DNA of 64,000 nt from JAICUY01 sp963716585 (GCA_963716585.1 CAVQTN010000002.1:558001-622000), one strand, 5' to 3'; shown: positions 43,097-51,792, counted from the stretch's first letter. Translations and numbers: made by a program. Notes: a model not told the origin generated them from the letters alone.

Positions 43097-43852
43097 ATGT
43101 CGACCCTCTGCCCCGCCCTGCTGCGCCGCGCGAGGCCCGCCCTGGCGGCGATCGCAGTGGCGAGCCTGGTCCTGGCGGCCTGTGCCAGCACGAACCCCAC
43201 GGGCGCGCCGGATGCGTCGTCCGCGTCACCAACGGCACGCCCGAGCCCCGTGCCGACCACATCTCCGGTGCCGACCCCATCCCCGACGCCGTCGTACACC
43301 AATCCCCCGGACGCCGAGCTCGAGGCGCTCATCCCGGCGACCGTGGCCGGGGCCAGGATCGTCAAGCCGCTGCCGGACGACTACGGCATGACGCCCGGCG
43401 ACGTGGCGCCAGCCTACGGCGCCATCGGCGTTCGCTTCAGCTCCCTGGTCCTGGCCTACATCGAGCCGCGGCTGCTGTCGCTGTACGCCATGCGACTGAG
43501 TGGTGATCCGGTGACGACCGCCGACCTGCGCCCCTACCTGGCGACCGCCGGCCGCCTCGTCGGCATCGCCGGGCTGCATCCCGAGGCCTGGGCGCGCAAG
43601 ACGATCGGTGGCGACGTGGTCTGGGTTCGCCCGGAGGACAACGCCACCGCGGCCGGCACGATGATCTACACCTGGGCGGCCGGCGACTACGTGTTCCTCA
43701 TGATCGGCACGAACGACCGCATCAACCGGGCGTTGCTCGCCGCCCTGCCTGGCGAGCCCGCGCCCACGCCGAGCCCGCGGCCGAGCGCCGGCCCGAGCGG
43801 CAGCCCACCCGGGTCGCCATCGGGAAGTCCGTCGGGCAGCCCGGCCTCCTGA
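43097..43852 (+). CDS. Lipoprotein with Pro/Thr-rich linker, unknown function
   Basis: 251 residues from ATG 43097 (an ATG at 43082 is also in frame but overlaps the -10 box). Signal peptide with lipobox LVLAAC, then a Pro/Thr/Ser linker of about 45 residues, a soluble domain of about 135 residues (from ELEALIPATVAGARIVKPLP), and a low-complexity tail of PSGSP units. The domain has no catalytic motif that I recognise. Probably a surface-exposed or periplasm-facing protein specific to this lineage. Confidence 0.7.
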   Translation: MSTLCPALLRRARPALAAIAVASLVLAACASTNPTGAPDASSASPTARPSPVPTTSPVPTPSPTPSYTNPPDAELEALIPATVAGARIVKPLPDDYGMTPGDVAPAYGAIGVRFSSLVLAYIEPRLLSLYAMRLSGDPVTTADLRPYLATAGRLVGIAGLHPEAWARKTIGGDVVWVRPEDNATAAGTMIYTWAAGDYVFLMIGTNDRINRALLAALPGEPAPTPSPRPSAGPSGSPPGSPSGSPSGSPAS

Positions 43853-43900
43853 CAAGCCCGCCGGGCATCACCGTCATCTTCCTGACGGCATTGCCGCCGG

Positions 43901-43906
43901 TATCAT
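43901..43906 (+). promoter_or_regulatory. TATCAT -10 box, leaderless gene at 43913
   Basis: TATCAT ends 6 bases before the ATG at 43913, with no ribosome-binding site between. It would drive the WYL-CYTH-polymerase operon. Confidence 0.45.
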
Positions 43907-43912
43907 CGGCCG

Positions 43913-44953
43913 ATGCAAGAGGGCTGGGATCCCGCCGACGACCGGATCGGCCGCAAGCGCGATCGGCTGGCGCGGCTGCTGAGCGTCGCGTCGATCCTCT
44001 ATTCGCGCGGCAACGACGACGCGGGCGTGCCGGTGGACGAGATCGCGCGGTTGACCGGGATGAACCGGCGGACCGTGTACCGCGACATCCGCGCCCTCGA
44101 GGACGAGCTGTCGATCCCGGTGTTCGAGGCTGGCCGGGGACGCTACGGCATCGACAAGAGGTACTTCCTGCCCCCGCTCCACCTGTCGGTGCCCGAGGCG
44201 ATCGTGCTCTTCCTCGCCGCGCGACTCATCACGCGCTGGAGTGACGAGTACGACCAGGTCGTGGTCAGCGCCTTCACCAAGCTGGCCGACCTGCTGCCGC
44301 AGACCATCGCGCGGCACGTCGGCGCGTCGATGCTGGCCGTGGGTGCGCACGGCGCCAACGAGCCGTTCACCCGCAACTTCGCGAACGTCGCGCGCGGCTG
44401 GGCCGAGGGCCGGGTGGTGCAGATCGACTACGAGGCATTCGACGGAGACCGCAAGACGACCCGCGTCCGTCCCTACTTTCTGGAGCCCGATGGCGCGACG
44501 CACAGCGTCTATCTCATCGGCTTCGACGAGCCGGCCGGCGCCATGCGCACCTACAAGATCGAACGCATCCGCTCGTCCGTCCTGACCCTCGAGCGCTACG
44601 AGATCGCCTCCGACTTCGATCCGGAAAAGTGGTTGGAGCACAGCTGGGGGATCTGGTCCTCCGATAACACCCCGACCGAGACCATCCGGCTGCGCTTCGA
44701 TCGCTCCGTTGCACATCGGGTCCAGGAGGCGATCTGGCACCGCTCCCAGGAGGTGCGCCCGCTGCCCGACGGGGGGATGGAGCTCAGCGTGCAGGTGGCC
44801 GGCATCGTCGAGATCCAGCCGTGGATCCTGTCCTGGGGCGACGCCGTGGAAGTGCTCGAGCCGCCGGCACTGCGCGACGCGGTGGCGCGAGCCGTGCGCG
44901 CGGCCGCTGCCCGCTACGTCGATGGGCCGAGCACGGTGCCGCATGCCGGTTGA
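43913..44953 (+). CDS. WYL-domain transcriptional regulator
   Basis: 346 residues. An N-terminal HTH_11-type winged helix ends in GMNRRTVYRDIRALEDELSI, the signature of YafY-like regulators. A helical linker leads to the WYL domain (about 175-260; RVVQIDYEAFDGDRKTTRVRPYFLE), then the WCX extension. WYL proteins bind nucleic acid or nucleotides and often respond to DNA damage. First gene of a three-gene operon; the next gene starts 11 bases before its stop. Confidence 0.85.
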   Translation: MQEGWDPADDRIGRKRDRLARLLSVASILYSRGNDDAGVPVDEIARLTGMNRRTVYRDIRALEDELSIPVFEAGRGRYGIDKRYFLPPLHLSVPEAIVLFLAARLITRWSDEYDQVVVSAFTKLADLLPQTIARHVGASMLAVGAHGANEPFTRNFANVARGWAEGRVVQIDYEAFDGDRKTTRVRPYFLEPDGATHSVYLIGFDEPAGAMRTYKIERIRSSVLTLERYEIASDFDPEKWLEHSWGIWSSDNTPTETIRLRFDRSVAHRVQEAIWHRSQEVRPLPDGGMELSVQVAGIVEIQPWILSWGDAVEVLEPPALRDAVARAVRAAAARYVDGPSTVPHAG

Positions 44954-45590
44954 GGTCGAGCTGAAGTTCTCGGCCGATGGGGCCCAGCCGCTCGAACATC
45001 TCGCGATCCTCGATCGGCTGGGTCCCGCACAGCTCGGCCCGGCGGAGCGAGTCGATGAGCAGGACCGCTACCTCGACACCGCGGATGGCCGTTTCGCGGC
45101 CCAGCGCTGGGCATGCCGGCTGCGGACGCGCGGCGAACGCACGATCGTGTCGCTCAAGGGGCCCGCCGAGGACGACCTCGGCGCGAATGCGGCGCTGCAT
45201 CGACGCCCGGAGCTGGAGGGACCGGCACGGCCGACCCGCGAGGTCGACGAATGGCCACCGTCGCCGGCGCGCGATTTCGTCGATGAGCTGCGTCGCGGGC
45301 AGCCGCTCGTCGAGCGCCTGGCGCTGCTTCAGCAGCGGACCGAGCGCGACGTGCGGGTCGACGGCGCCACGATCGGGACGCTGAGCCTCGACCGCGTCGA
45401 GGTCCGGCGCGATGACATCCCGGCCGGATCGGCGTGCGTCGTCGAGCTCGAGCTGCGCCCCGAATCGCACGAGGACAGCCTCGCAGCGCTCGAAGCCGCC
45501 CTGCGCGCCATCGACGGGCTGACGCCCGATCCCAGCACCAAGCTCGAGCGCGCGCTGGCCATCCTCGGCGACGACGTCCGGCGAACGTGA
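44943..45590 (+). CDS. CYTH-domain triphosphatase-like protein
   Basis: 215 residues. The CYTH fold is marked by the N-terminal EVELKF (ExExK motif), then YLDTADGRF, CRLRTRGER and VSLKGPAED, giving the Arg/Lys ladder of the tunnel that binds triphosphates. The second half has VRRDDIPAG and VVELELRPES. Family members hydrolyse tripolyphosphate or thiamine triphosphate, or make cAMP. No CHAD domain is attached. Overlaps WYL upstream and the polymerase gene downstream. Confidence 0.85.
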   Translation: MPVEVELKFSADGAQPLEHLAILDRLGPAQLGPAERVDEQDRYLDTADGRFAAQRWACRLRTRGERTIVSLKGPAEDDLGANAALHRRPELEGPARPTREVDEWPPSPARDFVDELRRGQPLVERLALLQQRTERDVRVDGATIGTLSLDRVEVRRDDIPAGSACVVELELRPESHEDSLAALEAALRAIDGLTPDPSTKLERALAILGDDVRRT

Positions 45591-47764
45591 GCAGCGGTAC
45601 CCGGCTCGAGCTCCTGGCGGTCGCCGCGGGCCTGGCGCTGTGGAGCTACGTCGCCTGGGACGGCGCATTGTGGGACGCTCGGTTCCAGCTGCTGCTGCAC
45701 GTCGGCGCGCTCGTCGCTGTCGCGGCCATGCTGTTCCTGGCGGTGCGCGGGCTCGAGCTGCCGCGGACGCGCCTCGACCTGCCGATCCTGCTGCTCCTGG
45801 CGGCATTCGGGCTGGCCACCCTGCTTGCCCAGAATCATGGCCTTTCGTTGCGCTCGCTCGCCGCGATCCTGGCCAGCGCCGCCATGCTGCCGGTCGCGCT
45901 CGTCGTGCTGCGCCATCGGCCCGCACTCACCGCCATGCTGGCCGCCGTCCCGATCCTGCTCCTTTCGGCCGGCACCCTGGCGGCCATGCTGGTACGTCGT
46001 GCAGAATGGATCGTGGTCGGCGGGCCTGGCCTGCCGCCGATCCGGCTTGGCCACGAGGGAACGCCCTTCGGCTCGGTCGCCGTGCCGCCTTTCGTCATCC
46101 TCGGCGTCCTGCCGCTGACCTTCCTCATCGCCGAGCCGCGCGTGCGACGCTGGGTGCAGGTCGGGTTGCTGGTTGTCGGCGTGCCACTGACGCTGCTTTC
46201 CGGCTCGCGCTCCGCGTGGCTGGCCGTGGCCGGCGCTGCGGCGGTGCTCGCCCTGCCCTCGATCCGGCGCGTGCGCCCGCCGCGCCAGTGGACCCCGCGC
46301 GTGGTCGGCCTGACCCTTCTCGGGCTGCTCGCCGGCGCCGCGGCGCTGGCCATCATCGCGCCGCGGCTCACCGCGGTCACCTCGCTCATCTACCGGGGCT
46401 ACCTGTGGCGCGACACGCTGGCTGCCTGGGCGCCGCATGCCTTCACCGGCATCGGACCGGGAAGCATGCCCTGGGCACGGCAGGCCGCGGCACCGGCGCT
46501 CAGCTTCCCGGTGAGACAGCCGCATTCGCACGACATCCTGCTCGGCATCCTGGGCGACGCCGGCGTCGTGGGGGTGGCTGCCGCCCTGCTGCTGCTCGTC
46601 GTGTTCGTGATGGTCGCCGGACCGTGGCGCACCCGCACGCCGGCCGGGCGCAGCGCCTTCGCCGTACTCAGCGGCTTCGCCGTCTCATCCCTGTTCGAGG
46701 ACCTGACCTTCCTGCCCGGCTTCAACCTGCTGCTGCTGCTGCTGGTTGCGCTGGTGCTGGCCGACGCTGGCGCGGTCACCTGGCGGGGCCTGCGGCTGAA
46801 GTGGCCGCTGACCGTGGGCGGCGGCGTCGCGGCTGCGGCGCTGGTCGTGGTGATGCTGGCCGGCGACGCCGCGGCCGTCGACTACCGCTTCGGCGCCGAC
46901 GCGGCGTCGAACCAGGACTGGGCGGCATCGGAAGCATGGTTCGCAGACGCGGTCGCGCTCGACCCATGGCATCCGTCCGGCCCAAAGTCCCTGAGCGTGG
47001 CGGCGGACATGGCCGGCGACGACGCGACAGCGCGGGTGGCCGCAGAACGTGCCACCAAGCTGAACGCCGGTGACGGCCCGTCGTGGACCAACCTCGCCAT
47101 CCTGTGCCTCGAGACGGGGGACGACGCCTGCGCGTCGCATGCCGCGCACCGGGCCGTGGACACGGCGTCGCTCTTCGGCATCGAGCTGGCCAACGCTGCC
47201 CTGGTGCTTGATCGGCTGGGCGAGACCGAGGCCGCCGACCAGGCGTACCACCTCTCGCTGCTCACGAATTTGTCGACCAGCTTCGCGGTTCCATGGCCAC
47301 GCCCCGTGGAGGTCGGCAATGACCTGCCGGTCGAGATCGGCCAGACGGCCGGCGAGCTGAACCTGGCCATTGCCCGTCGCGCGGCGGGCGAGGCCATCGA
47401 GCCGGCGCGCTACCAGGACCCCACGGCACGCGCCCTGGCGGCCGCCATGGCGGGTGACCGAGCGACCGCCGAGGAGGCGCTCGATCACGCGCTCGACGTG
47501 TTCCGCGACGAGTCCACGACATGGGACATCGCGGTGCTGCTGCGCTCCCACTGGGGCGAGCCGGTCGAGCACGTCGCCGCCGTGGACACCGTGCTGCGAG
47601 GAGGAGCGATCGGCCACCGCGGCCCGCAGATCACGGGTTTGACCTACGACATCGCGTCGTTCCGGATCTACCCGCGCGACGGCTACGTCCAGCCTGCAGT
47701 GCGGCTCCTGACGCAGCAACCCTGGCCGTGGCTGCTCGAGCCCCTGCTGGCGCCGGCCGGCTGA
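45587..47764 (+). CDS. O-antigen ligase/polymerase (Wzy)-like membrane protein with C-terminal TPR region
   Basis: 725 residues from GTG 45587 (GTGA overlap with the CYTH stop). The first 430 residues hold about eleven membrane helices, with the Wzy_C-type external segment LLSGSRSAWLAV and FTGIGPGSMPWARQ...HSHDILLGILGDAG, which carry the conserved Arg and His of O-antigen ligases. The remaining 280 residues are a soluble helical region with TPR-like repeats (YRFGADAASNQDWAASEAWF, ALDPWHPSGP, AGDGPSWTNLAILCLETGD). Likely polymerises or attaches a cell-surface glycan. Confidence 0.82.
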   Translation: MSSGTRLELLAVAAGLALWSYVAWDGALWDARFQLLLHVGALVAVAAMLFLAVRGLELPRTRLDLPILLLLAAFGLATLLAQNHGLSLRSLAAILASAAMLPVALVVLRHRPALTAMLAAVPILLLSAGTLAAMLVRRAEWIVVGGPGLPPIRLGHEGTPFGSVAVPPFVILGVLPLTFLIAEPRVRRWVQVGLLVVGVPLTLLSGSRSAWLAVAGAAAVLALPSIRRVRPPRQWTPRVVGLTLLGLLAGAAALAIIAPRLTAVTSLIYRGYLWRDTLAAWAPHAFTGIGPGSMPWARQAAAPALSFPVRQPHSHDILLGILGDAGVVGVAAALLLLVVFVMVAGPWRTRTPAGRSAFAVLSGFAVSSLFEDLTFLPGFNLLLLLLVALVLADAGAVTWRGLRLKWPLTVGGGVAAAALVVVMLAGDAAAVDYRFGADAASNQDWAASEAWFADAVALDPWHPSGPKSLSVAADMAGDDATARVAAERATKLNAGDGPSWTNLAILCLETGDDACASHAAHRAVDTASLFGIELANAALVLDRLGETEAADQAYHLSLLTNLSTSFAVPWPRPVEVGNDLPVEIGQTAGELNLAIARRAAGEAIEPARYQDPTARALAAAMAGDRATAEEALDHALDVFRDESTTWDIAVLLRSHWGEPVEHVAAVDTVLRGGAIGHRGPQITGLTYDIASFRIYPRDGYVQPAVRLLTQQPWPWLLEPLLAPAG

Positions 47765-47767
47765 GCG

Positions 47768-48460
47768 TCAGTCGAGCGGCAGCCGCATGATGAGCGCCAG
47801 CGAGGGGCGGCGCTCGGGAGGCGGACTCCAGCCCGGCTCCGCGCTTGGCGCCCGGAGCCACGCCTCGCCGGCCGGACCGGGATGGTAGCGCGCGGAGAGC
47901 TGCCGGGCGGAGAGCTCGGCGACTCCCAGGTCGCGCAGCGCATCGGCCATCAGCAGTCCTTCGCCCGCATGACCACGGCCGACCGTCACCCGGTCCCCGC
48001 TGCGCAGCACCTCCTCGAGCCGCTGCCGGCGAGCTCGATAGCCACGCCGACTCATCGGCAGGCCGTCGACGAAGAGCAGGTCACTCGCCACGAAGGCGGC
48101 GCCGCCGGGGCCATGGCCGGCGGAGAGTCGTCGACGCAGCAGATCGGCGTCGGGACGGCCGTCGTCATCGAGCACGAGCAGCGTGCCGTCGAGCACCACG
48201 CCGTCCGCCGTCAGCTGCGAGGGCAGGCCGCCGAGCTCCGGGAGCGCCGCCAGCGCGTCATTGAGGCCCTCTGCGCGCAGCCGCAGCGCGCCACCCTCCA
48301 CGAAGGCGAAGGCGCGGACGCCGGGCCACCACGGTTCGAACCAGTACCCCGGGTCGTCGAACGCCGCGTCGATCGCGGCCGGCTGCATGGGTCGGATGCG
48401 CACCGGGAGGCGGCGGGCCAACTCGCGGCCGATCGAGAGCGGCATCTGTTCGCCGGGCAC
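47768..48460 (-). CDS. ATP-dependent DNA ligase-like protein lacking catalytic lysines
   Basis: 230 residues that follow the ligase domain pattern of NHEJ ligases but without its chemistry. EPWWPGVRAFAFVEGG (42-57) stands where active ligases have ExKxDGxR, so the lysine that carries AMP is Trp44. DGVVLDGTLLVLDDDGRPD (87-105) and FVASDLLFVDGLPM (123-136) match motifs III/IIIa, but GEGLLMAD (166-173) and AWLRAP (200-205) replace the EGxxxK and WxKxK lysines. It starts 9 bases after the Ku stop (GTG 48460; ATG 48445 possible). The homology is clear by pattern, and a structural or regulatory role is inferred. Confidence 0.7.
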   Translation of the reverse strand: MPGEQMPLSIGRELARRLPVRIRPMQPAAIDAAFDDPGYWFEPWWPGVRAFAFVEGGALRLRAEGLNDALAALPELGGLPSQLTADGVVLDGTLLVLDDDGRPDADLLRRRLSAGHGPGGAAFVASDLLFVDGLPMSRRGYRARRQRLEEVLRSGDRVTVGRGHAGEGLLMADALRDLGVAELSARQLSARYHPGPAGEAWLRAPSAEPGWSPPPERRPSLALIMRLPLD

Positions 48461-48468
48461 GACCTGCG

Positions 48469-49320
48469 CTAGGCGGTCTTGCGCCGGCGCTGCCGGGGCG
48501 CCTCGGCCTCGGCCGGCTCCTCCACGGCGGCCTGCGCCCGACTCTCACGGGCGGCGGCGACCGACGCCTCGAGGGCGGCCATCAGGTCGCCGATGTTCGT
48601 CGGCTCCGAGCGCTGCGCCGGCTCCGGCTGCTCGCCGGCGACCTTGCGCTCGATGACCGCCATGAGCGCCTGGCGGTAGTCGTCGCGGTACGCATCGGTC
48701 GAGAAGTCGCCGGTCATCGACGCGACCAGCTGCTCGGCCATCGCCAGCTCGGCGGGCTTGAAGGTGACGTCGGCCTCCGGCAGGTCCAGCTCCTCGAGGG
48801 AGCGCACCTCGTCCGGCCAGTGCAGCGTGGTGAGCAGCATGGTGGCGGCGTACGGGTTCAGCGCTGCAAGCTGCTCGCGGTCCTTGAGCACGATCTTGCA
48901 GATGGCCGACTTGCCCGCATCGGCCAGGACCGATTTCAGCAGGTAGAACGCCTTGCGGCCAATCTCATCGGGCTCGAGGTAATAGGCCTGCTTGACGAAC
49001 TGGGCGCCGTGCGCCTCGTTGCGCGCGTCCACGAACATCTCGATCTCGATGGCACGCATGGTCTTGAGCGGGATGGAATCGACGTCTTCCTCGGTCACGA
49101 CCACGTAACGCCCCTTGGCGTACTCGTAGCCCCGGACGGTCTCGGAGCGCGGCACGACCTCGTCGTGGTAGGGGCAGTAGATCTTCATCTGGATCCGGTT
49201 CAGGCAGCTGGCGTGCAGCATGTTGAAGCCGATGCCGCCACTCTCGGTCGCCAGGTAGAGCTTGACCGGGATGGTCACCAGACCAAACTGGATCGCTCCA
49301 CGCCACATCGATCGCGCCAT
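48469..49320 (-). CDS. ku: Ku protein (bacterial NHEJ DNA-end-binding protein)
   Basis: Homodimeric ring that binds DNA double-strand ends for non-homologous end joining. 283 residues. Family marks are the opening MWRGAIQFGLVTIPVKLY, FNMLHASCLNRIQMKIYCP, the GYEYAKGRYVVVTEEDVDSI segment and YYLEPDE. The C-terminal 40 residues are basic and Ala/Glu-rich (ending RQRRRKTA), the extension that contacts DNA or ligase. GGAGG lies upstream of ATG 49320. It is directly followed by a ligase-like gene, and an intact ligase lies at 52588. Confidence 0.96.
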   Translation of the reverse strand: MARSMWRGAIQFGLVTIPVKLYLATESGGIGFNMLHASCLNRIQMKIYCPYHDEVVPRSETVRGYEYAKGRYVVVTEEDVDSIPLKTMRAIEIEMFVDARNEAHGAQFVKQAYYLEPDEIGRKAFYLLKSVLADAGKSAICKIVLKDREQLAALNPYAATMLLTTLHWPDEVRSLEELDLPEADVTFKPAELAMAEQLVASMTGDFSTDAYRDDYRQALMAVIERKVAGEQPEPAQRSEPTNIGDLMAALEASVAAARESRAQAAVEEPAEAEAPRQRRRKTA

Positions 49321-49361
49321 GTATTCAACTGCCTCCGTGCCGTCTTCCGCCGCGGGCCGCG

Positions 49362-49367
49362 TATGAT
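49362..49367 (+). promoter_or_regulatory. TATGAT -10 box upstream of the receiver gene
   Basis: TATGAT ends 8 bases before an ATG at 49376 (the leader ORF). The same stretch read on the other strand (ATCATA) lies about 45 bases before Ku, so Ku and the receiver gene share a short divergent promoter region. Confidence 0.4.
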
Positions 49368-49375
49368 ACAACCGC

Positions 49376-49441
49376 ATGGCAAGCGCCCCGCCCGACGGCG
49401 ATCGGACCAACGTGCTGGGACCATGCGGCCATTGCCGCTGA
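49376..49441 (+). CDS. Possible 21-residue leader peptide with a CGHC motif
   Basis: ATG 49376, 8 bases after a -10-like box, opens a 21-residue frame ending GPCGHCR. Its TGA shares a base with the ATG of the receiver gene (TGATG), so the two would be translationally coupled. No homologue known; a chance frame cannot be excluded. Confidence 0.3.
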   Translation: MASAPPDGDRTNVLGPCGHCR

Positions 49442-49899
49442 TGGCGCGGGTCCCCGAACATGAGCGCATGAACCAACCCGCCACCGACGACCCGATCGCC
49501 CTCCGCTCGGAGGGCGCCGACGAGCTGCAGCGCGCGTACGTCCTGGAGGACGATCCGGACATCGCCGCGCTCGAGGCCGACCTGCTGCGTGAGCTGGGCT
49601 TCAGCGTCGTGATCTGCACCCGCATCGTCGAGCTCGGCGACCTCATGGAGCTTGCCCTGCCACACCTCCTGGTGGTCGACGTGATGCTCCCCGACGGCGA
49701 CGGCGGCGACATCACCGAGCTGCTGCGCAGCGCGTGGCCGGGGATCCCGGTGGTCATCGTCAGCGCCGCGTCCCGCGAGCGCCTGGCGGAGCTTGAGGAC
49801 ATCGGCCCGGTGCTCCCGAAGCCGTTCGACCTGGCGACCTTCCGCGAGGCGGTGCTCGCGGCAGTGGAGGCGCCGACAGGCATGCGGCACGCCTCGTGA
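49441..49899 (+). CDS. Single-domain response regulator (receiver only)
   Basis: 152 residues, of which about 35-145 form one receiver domain. The acidic pocket is VLEDDPD, the phosphate-accepting Asp is in LLVVDVMLPDGDG, the Ser/Thr in VVIVSAAS and the Lys in VLPKPFD. No output domain follows, so it would act through protein contacts. Start at 49441 fits the coupled leader; ATG 49468 (MNQPATDD) is also possible. Its kinase is not adjacent. Confidence 0.82.
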   Translation: MARVPEHERMNQPATDDPIALRSEGADELQRAYVLEDDPDIAALEADLLRELGFSVVICTRIVELGDLMELALPHLLVVDVMLPDGDGGDITELLRSAWPGIPVVIVSAASRERLAELEDIGPVLPKPFDLATFREAVLAAVEAPTGMRHAS

Positions 49900-49937
49900 G
49901 CGCGGGTCCGCATGGACTCGCCCCGGGGCCTGGCGCG

Positions 49938-50411
49938 TCAGGCGGCGCGCGACCCCTCCGGCCCGGTGACGACCGCCAGCACCGACTCCGTGCCCTCGCC
50001 GATCCGATACCAATGCTCGATGCTGACCGCCCGCGAGAGCATGGCGTTCACCGGGCAGTACTTCGTGGCCGACAGCTCGACCGAGCGCCGCACCGCTTCG
50101 GGATCCAGTGCGCCGCTGACGCGATGCTCGACGACGATGCGCGCGAAGACCTGCGGGTGCGCCTCGCTGCGCTCGCCGCGCGCCGCGATCTCGTAGCTGA
50201 CAGGCGGCTGGCGCTTCTTGCGCAGGATGCTGGCGACGTCCATCGCGGTGCAGCCGACCAGGGCGGCCAGGAGCATCTCCATGGGGCGCGCACCCGCGTC
50301 GTCTCCGTCGTCGGGGCCGCTGTCCATGACCGCCTGGTGGCCGCTGCCGCTGGTGACCTCGACCTTCATGCGCGCGATATCGACGAAGCGGGCGACGACC
50401 TCGTTCTCCAT
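49938..50411 (-). CDS. OsmC/Ohr-family peroxiredoxin
   Basis: Thiol peroxidase of 157 residues acting on organic hydroperoxides. The two catalytic cysteines are in ALVGCTAMDVASIL and ATKYCPVNAML, the OsmC/YhfA pattern. The central strand region KVEVTSGSGHQAVMDSGP and the FARIVVEHRVSG helix entry agree. It converges on the receiver gene and is divergent from the 50435 gene, with 23 bases between starts. Confidence 0.88.
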   Translation of the reverse strand: MENEVVARFVDIARMKVEVTSGSGHQAVMDSGPDDGDDAGARPMEMLLAALVGCTAMDVASILRKKRQPPVSYEIAARGERSEAHPQVFARIVVEHRVSGALDPEAVRRSVELSATKYCPVNAMLSRAVSIEHWYRIGEGTESVLAVVTGPEGSRAA

Positions 50412-50434
50412 GCCGGCAGCCTAGCAGCCCACCG

Positions 50435-51199
50435 ATGCGGTTGATCCGTCCGGCCCAGCGCAGCACCCCGCGGCGCCGCGCTCTGCTGCCGGCGATGGCC
50501 ATGCTGCTGATCGGGGCGGTGGCCGCCACGCTGCTGGCGATGGTGCCGTCGTCGAGCCCCAGTGCGATCGCGCTGCTCGGGGTGGCCGCCGCGCTCGGGC
50601 TGGGGATCGGCAGCGCATATGTCGTGCGGCTCCTGCAGCGATCGCCACAGAGCCGCCTTGCCGACACGCTCGTCCGGCTCCTCGGACCGAGCCTCGATGA
50701 CAGCTACGCGCTCGTCGTCCAGCCCAGCCTGGCCGGCGTGTCGCGTGACCTTGCCGCGATCCTCGTGGGACCCGGCGCGGTTCGGGCGCTGGTCGTGCGC
50801 GACTGGGACGGGCGCTACCGGGTGCGCGGGCGGACCTGGGAGTACGACGCGCGTGCCCGGCGCGGCTGGATCCCGTGCCGTACCAACCCGTCGTTCGACG
50901 CCGGCCGCGTCAGCGAGGCGGTCCGGCGCTGGGGGCACCTGCGCGACCCGGACCTGCGCCTGCCGATCCAGCCGGCGATCGCGTTTCCGCAGCGCCACAG
51001 CCGGGTCGTGCTCGAGGAGCCGGACGACGAGATCGTCACCTGCGACAACGCGCCGTGGTGGGCACAGCGCATCGGCAGGGTGCAGCGCCTGGAGACGGCC
51101 GAGATCGCGCGGATCGTGAATGCCCTGATGGCGGCCTCGGAGGAAAGCCTCGACGCGCCGCCCGCCGGCGCGCCGACACGGGTCACGGAAGGCCTCTAG
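50435..51199 (+). CDS. Membrane protein with NERD-like domain, unknown function
   Basis: 254 residues. Two membrane helices (about 18-38 and 45-65) precede a soluble region from residue 70. The stretch LAAILVGPGAVRALVVRDWDG followed by YRVRGRTWEYD resembles the nuclease-related NERD fold (VVGPxGVxxIExKxWxG), but the catalytic Asp and Glu-x-Lys are not preserved, so the resemblance may be structural only. Its last bases overlap the convergent neighbour's stop. Confidence 0.55.
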   Translation: MRLIRPAQRSTPRRRALLPAMAMLLIGAVAATLLAMVPSSSPSAIALLGVAAALGLGIGSAYVVRLLQRSPQSRLADTLVRLLGPSLDDSYALVVQPSLAGVSRDLAAILVGPGAVRALVVRDWDGRYRVRGRTWEYDARARRGWIPCRTNPSFDAGRVSEAVRRWGHLRDPDLRLPIQPAIAFPQRHSRVVLEEPDDEIVTCDNAPWWAQRIGRVQRLETAEIARIVNALMAASEESLDAPPAGAPTRVTEGL

Positions 51200-51792
51200 T
51201 CCTGCTCGTGGTGGATCCAATCGTGGGCGGTCGTTTCGTCGAGCACCTCGGCCAGCAGCTCTTCCGGTGCCTCGTCGTCGCTGACCGCGATCAGATGGGC
51301 CATCGAGCGCTGCATGGCGATGACCCCGAATGAGCCTGCGAAGACCGGGAACTGCGCGCAGCTGATCGCGACGTCGGTCATCGCCAGGAAGCGGTCCGCG
51401 GCGTTCAGCAGCCCGTCGATCGGGCGGCTGCCCTGCGGCACGTGGACCGAGCCCAGCACCCTGAACGGCGGGGCCAGCAGCTCGGCCCGCACGGCGCGCT
51501 TCTGGATCCGCATCTCCGCTCGCGCCTCGACTGGAGCATCGCCTGTGGCCATCAGCACGATCCGTTCGGCCGGGATGAGCACCTGGGGCGCGTTCAGCGG
51601 ACCGGTCGGCGCGGCATACTCGGTGACCGTGGCATCGTCGACGATGAGCAGCGCGGTCGGGAGCTGGTTGAGGATGTCGGCAACCCGCGCGTGCCGTGTC
51701 CTGGTCGTGCCTGAGACCCGGTAGGCCGTCGTGTAGACCTCGACCTGCACGGCGCCGATTGAGATGGATGCCATCGGATCGAACGCGTTCAT
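51196..51792 (-). CDS. Conserved-looking soluble protein, unknown function
   Basis: 198 residues from ATG 51792, which overlaps the methyltransferase stop (ATGA). The sequence opens with a strand-rich part (ASISIGAVQVEVYTTAYRV), continues with HARVADILNQLPTALLIVDDATV and ends in an acidic helix. No signal peptide, membrane helix or metal motif. No family recognised. Translational overlap suggests a shared operon with the methyltransferase. Confidence 0.6.
   Translation of the reverse strand: MNAFDPMASISIGAVQVEVYTTAYRVSGTTRTRHARVADILNQLPTALLIVDDATVTEYAAPTGPLNAPQVLIPAERIVLMATGDAPVEARAEMRIQKRAVRAELLAPPFRVLGSVHVPQGSRPIDGLLNAADRFLAMTDVAISCAQFPVFAGSFGVIAMQRSMAHLIAVSDDEAPEELLAEVLDETTAHDWIHHEQD

Noticed and set aside
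50435..51199. Active NERD nuclease
   Set aside because: The expected catalytic Asp and Glu-x-Lys are not found, so only a fold resemblance is noted.
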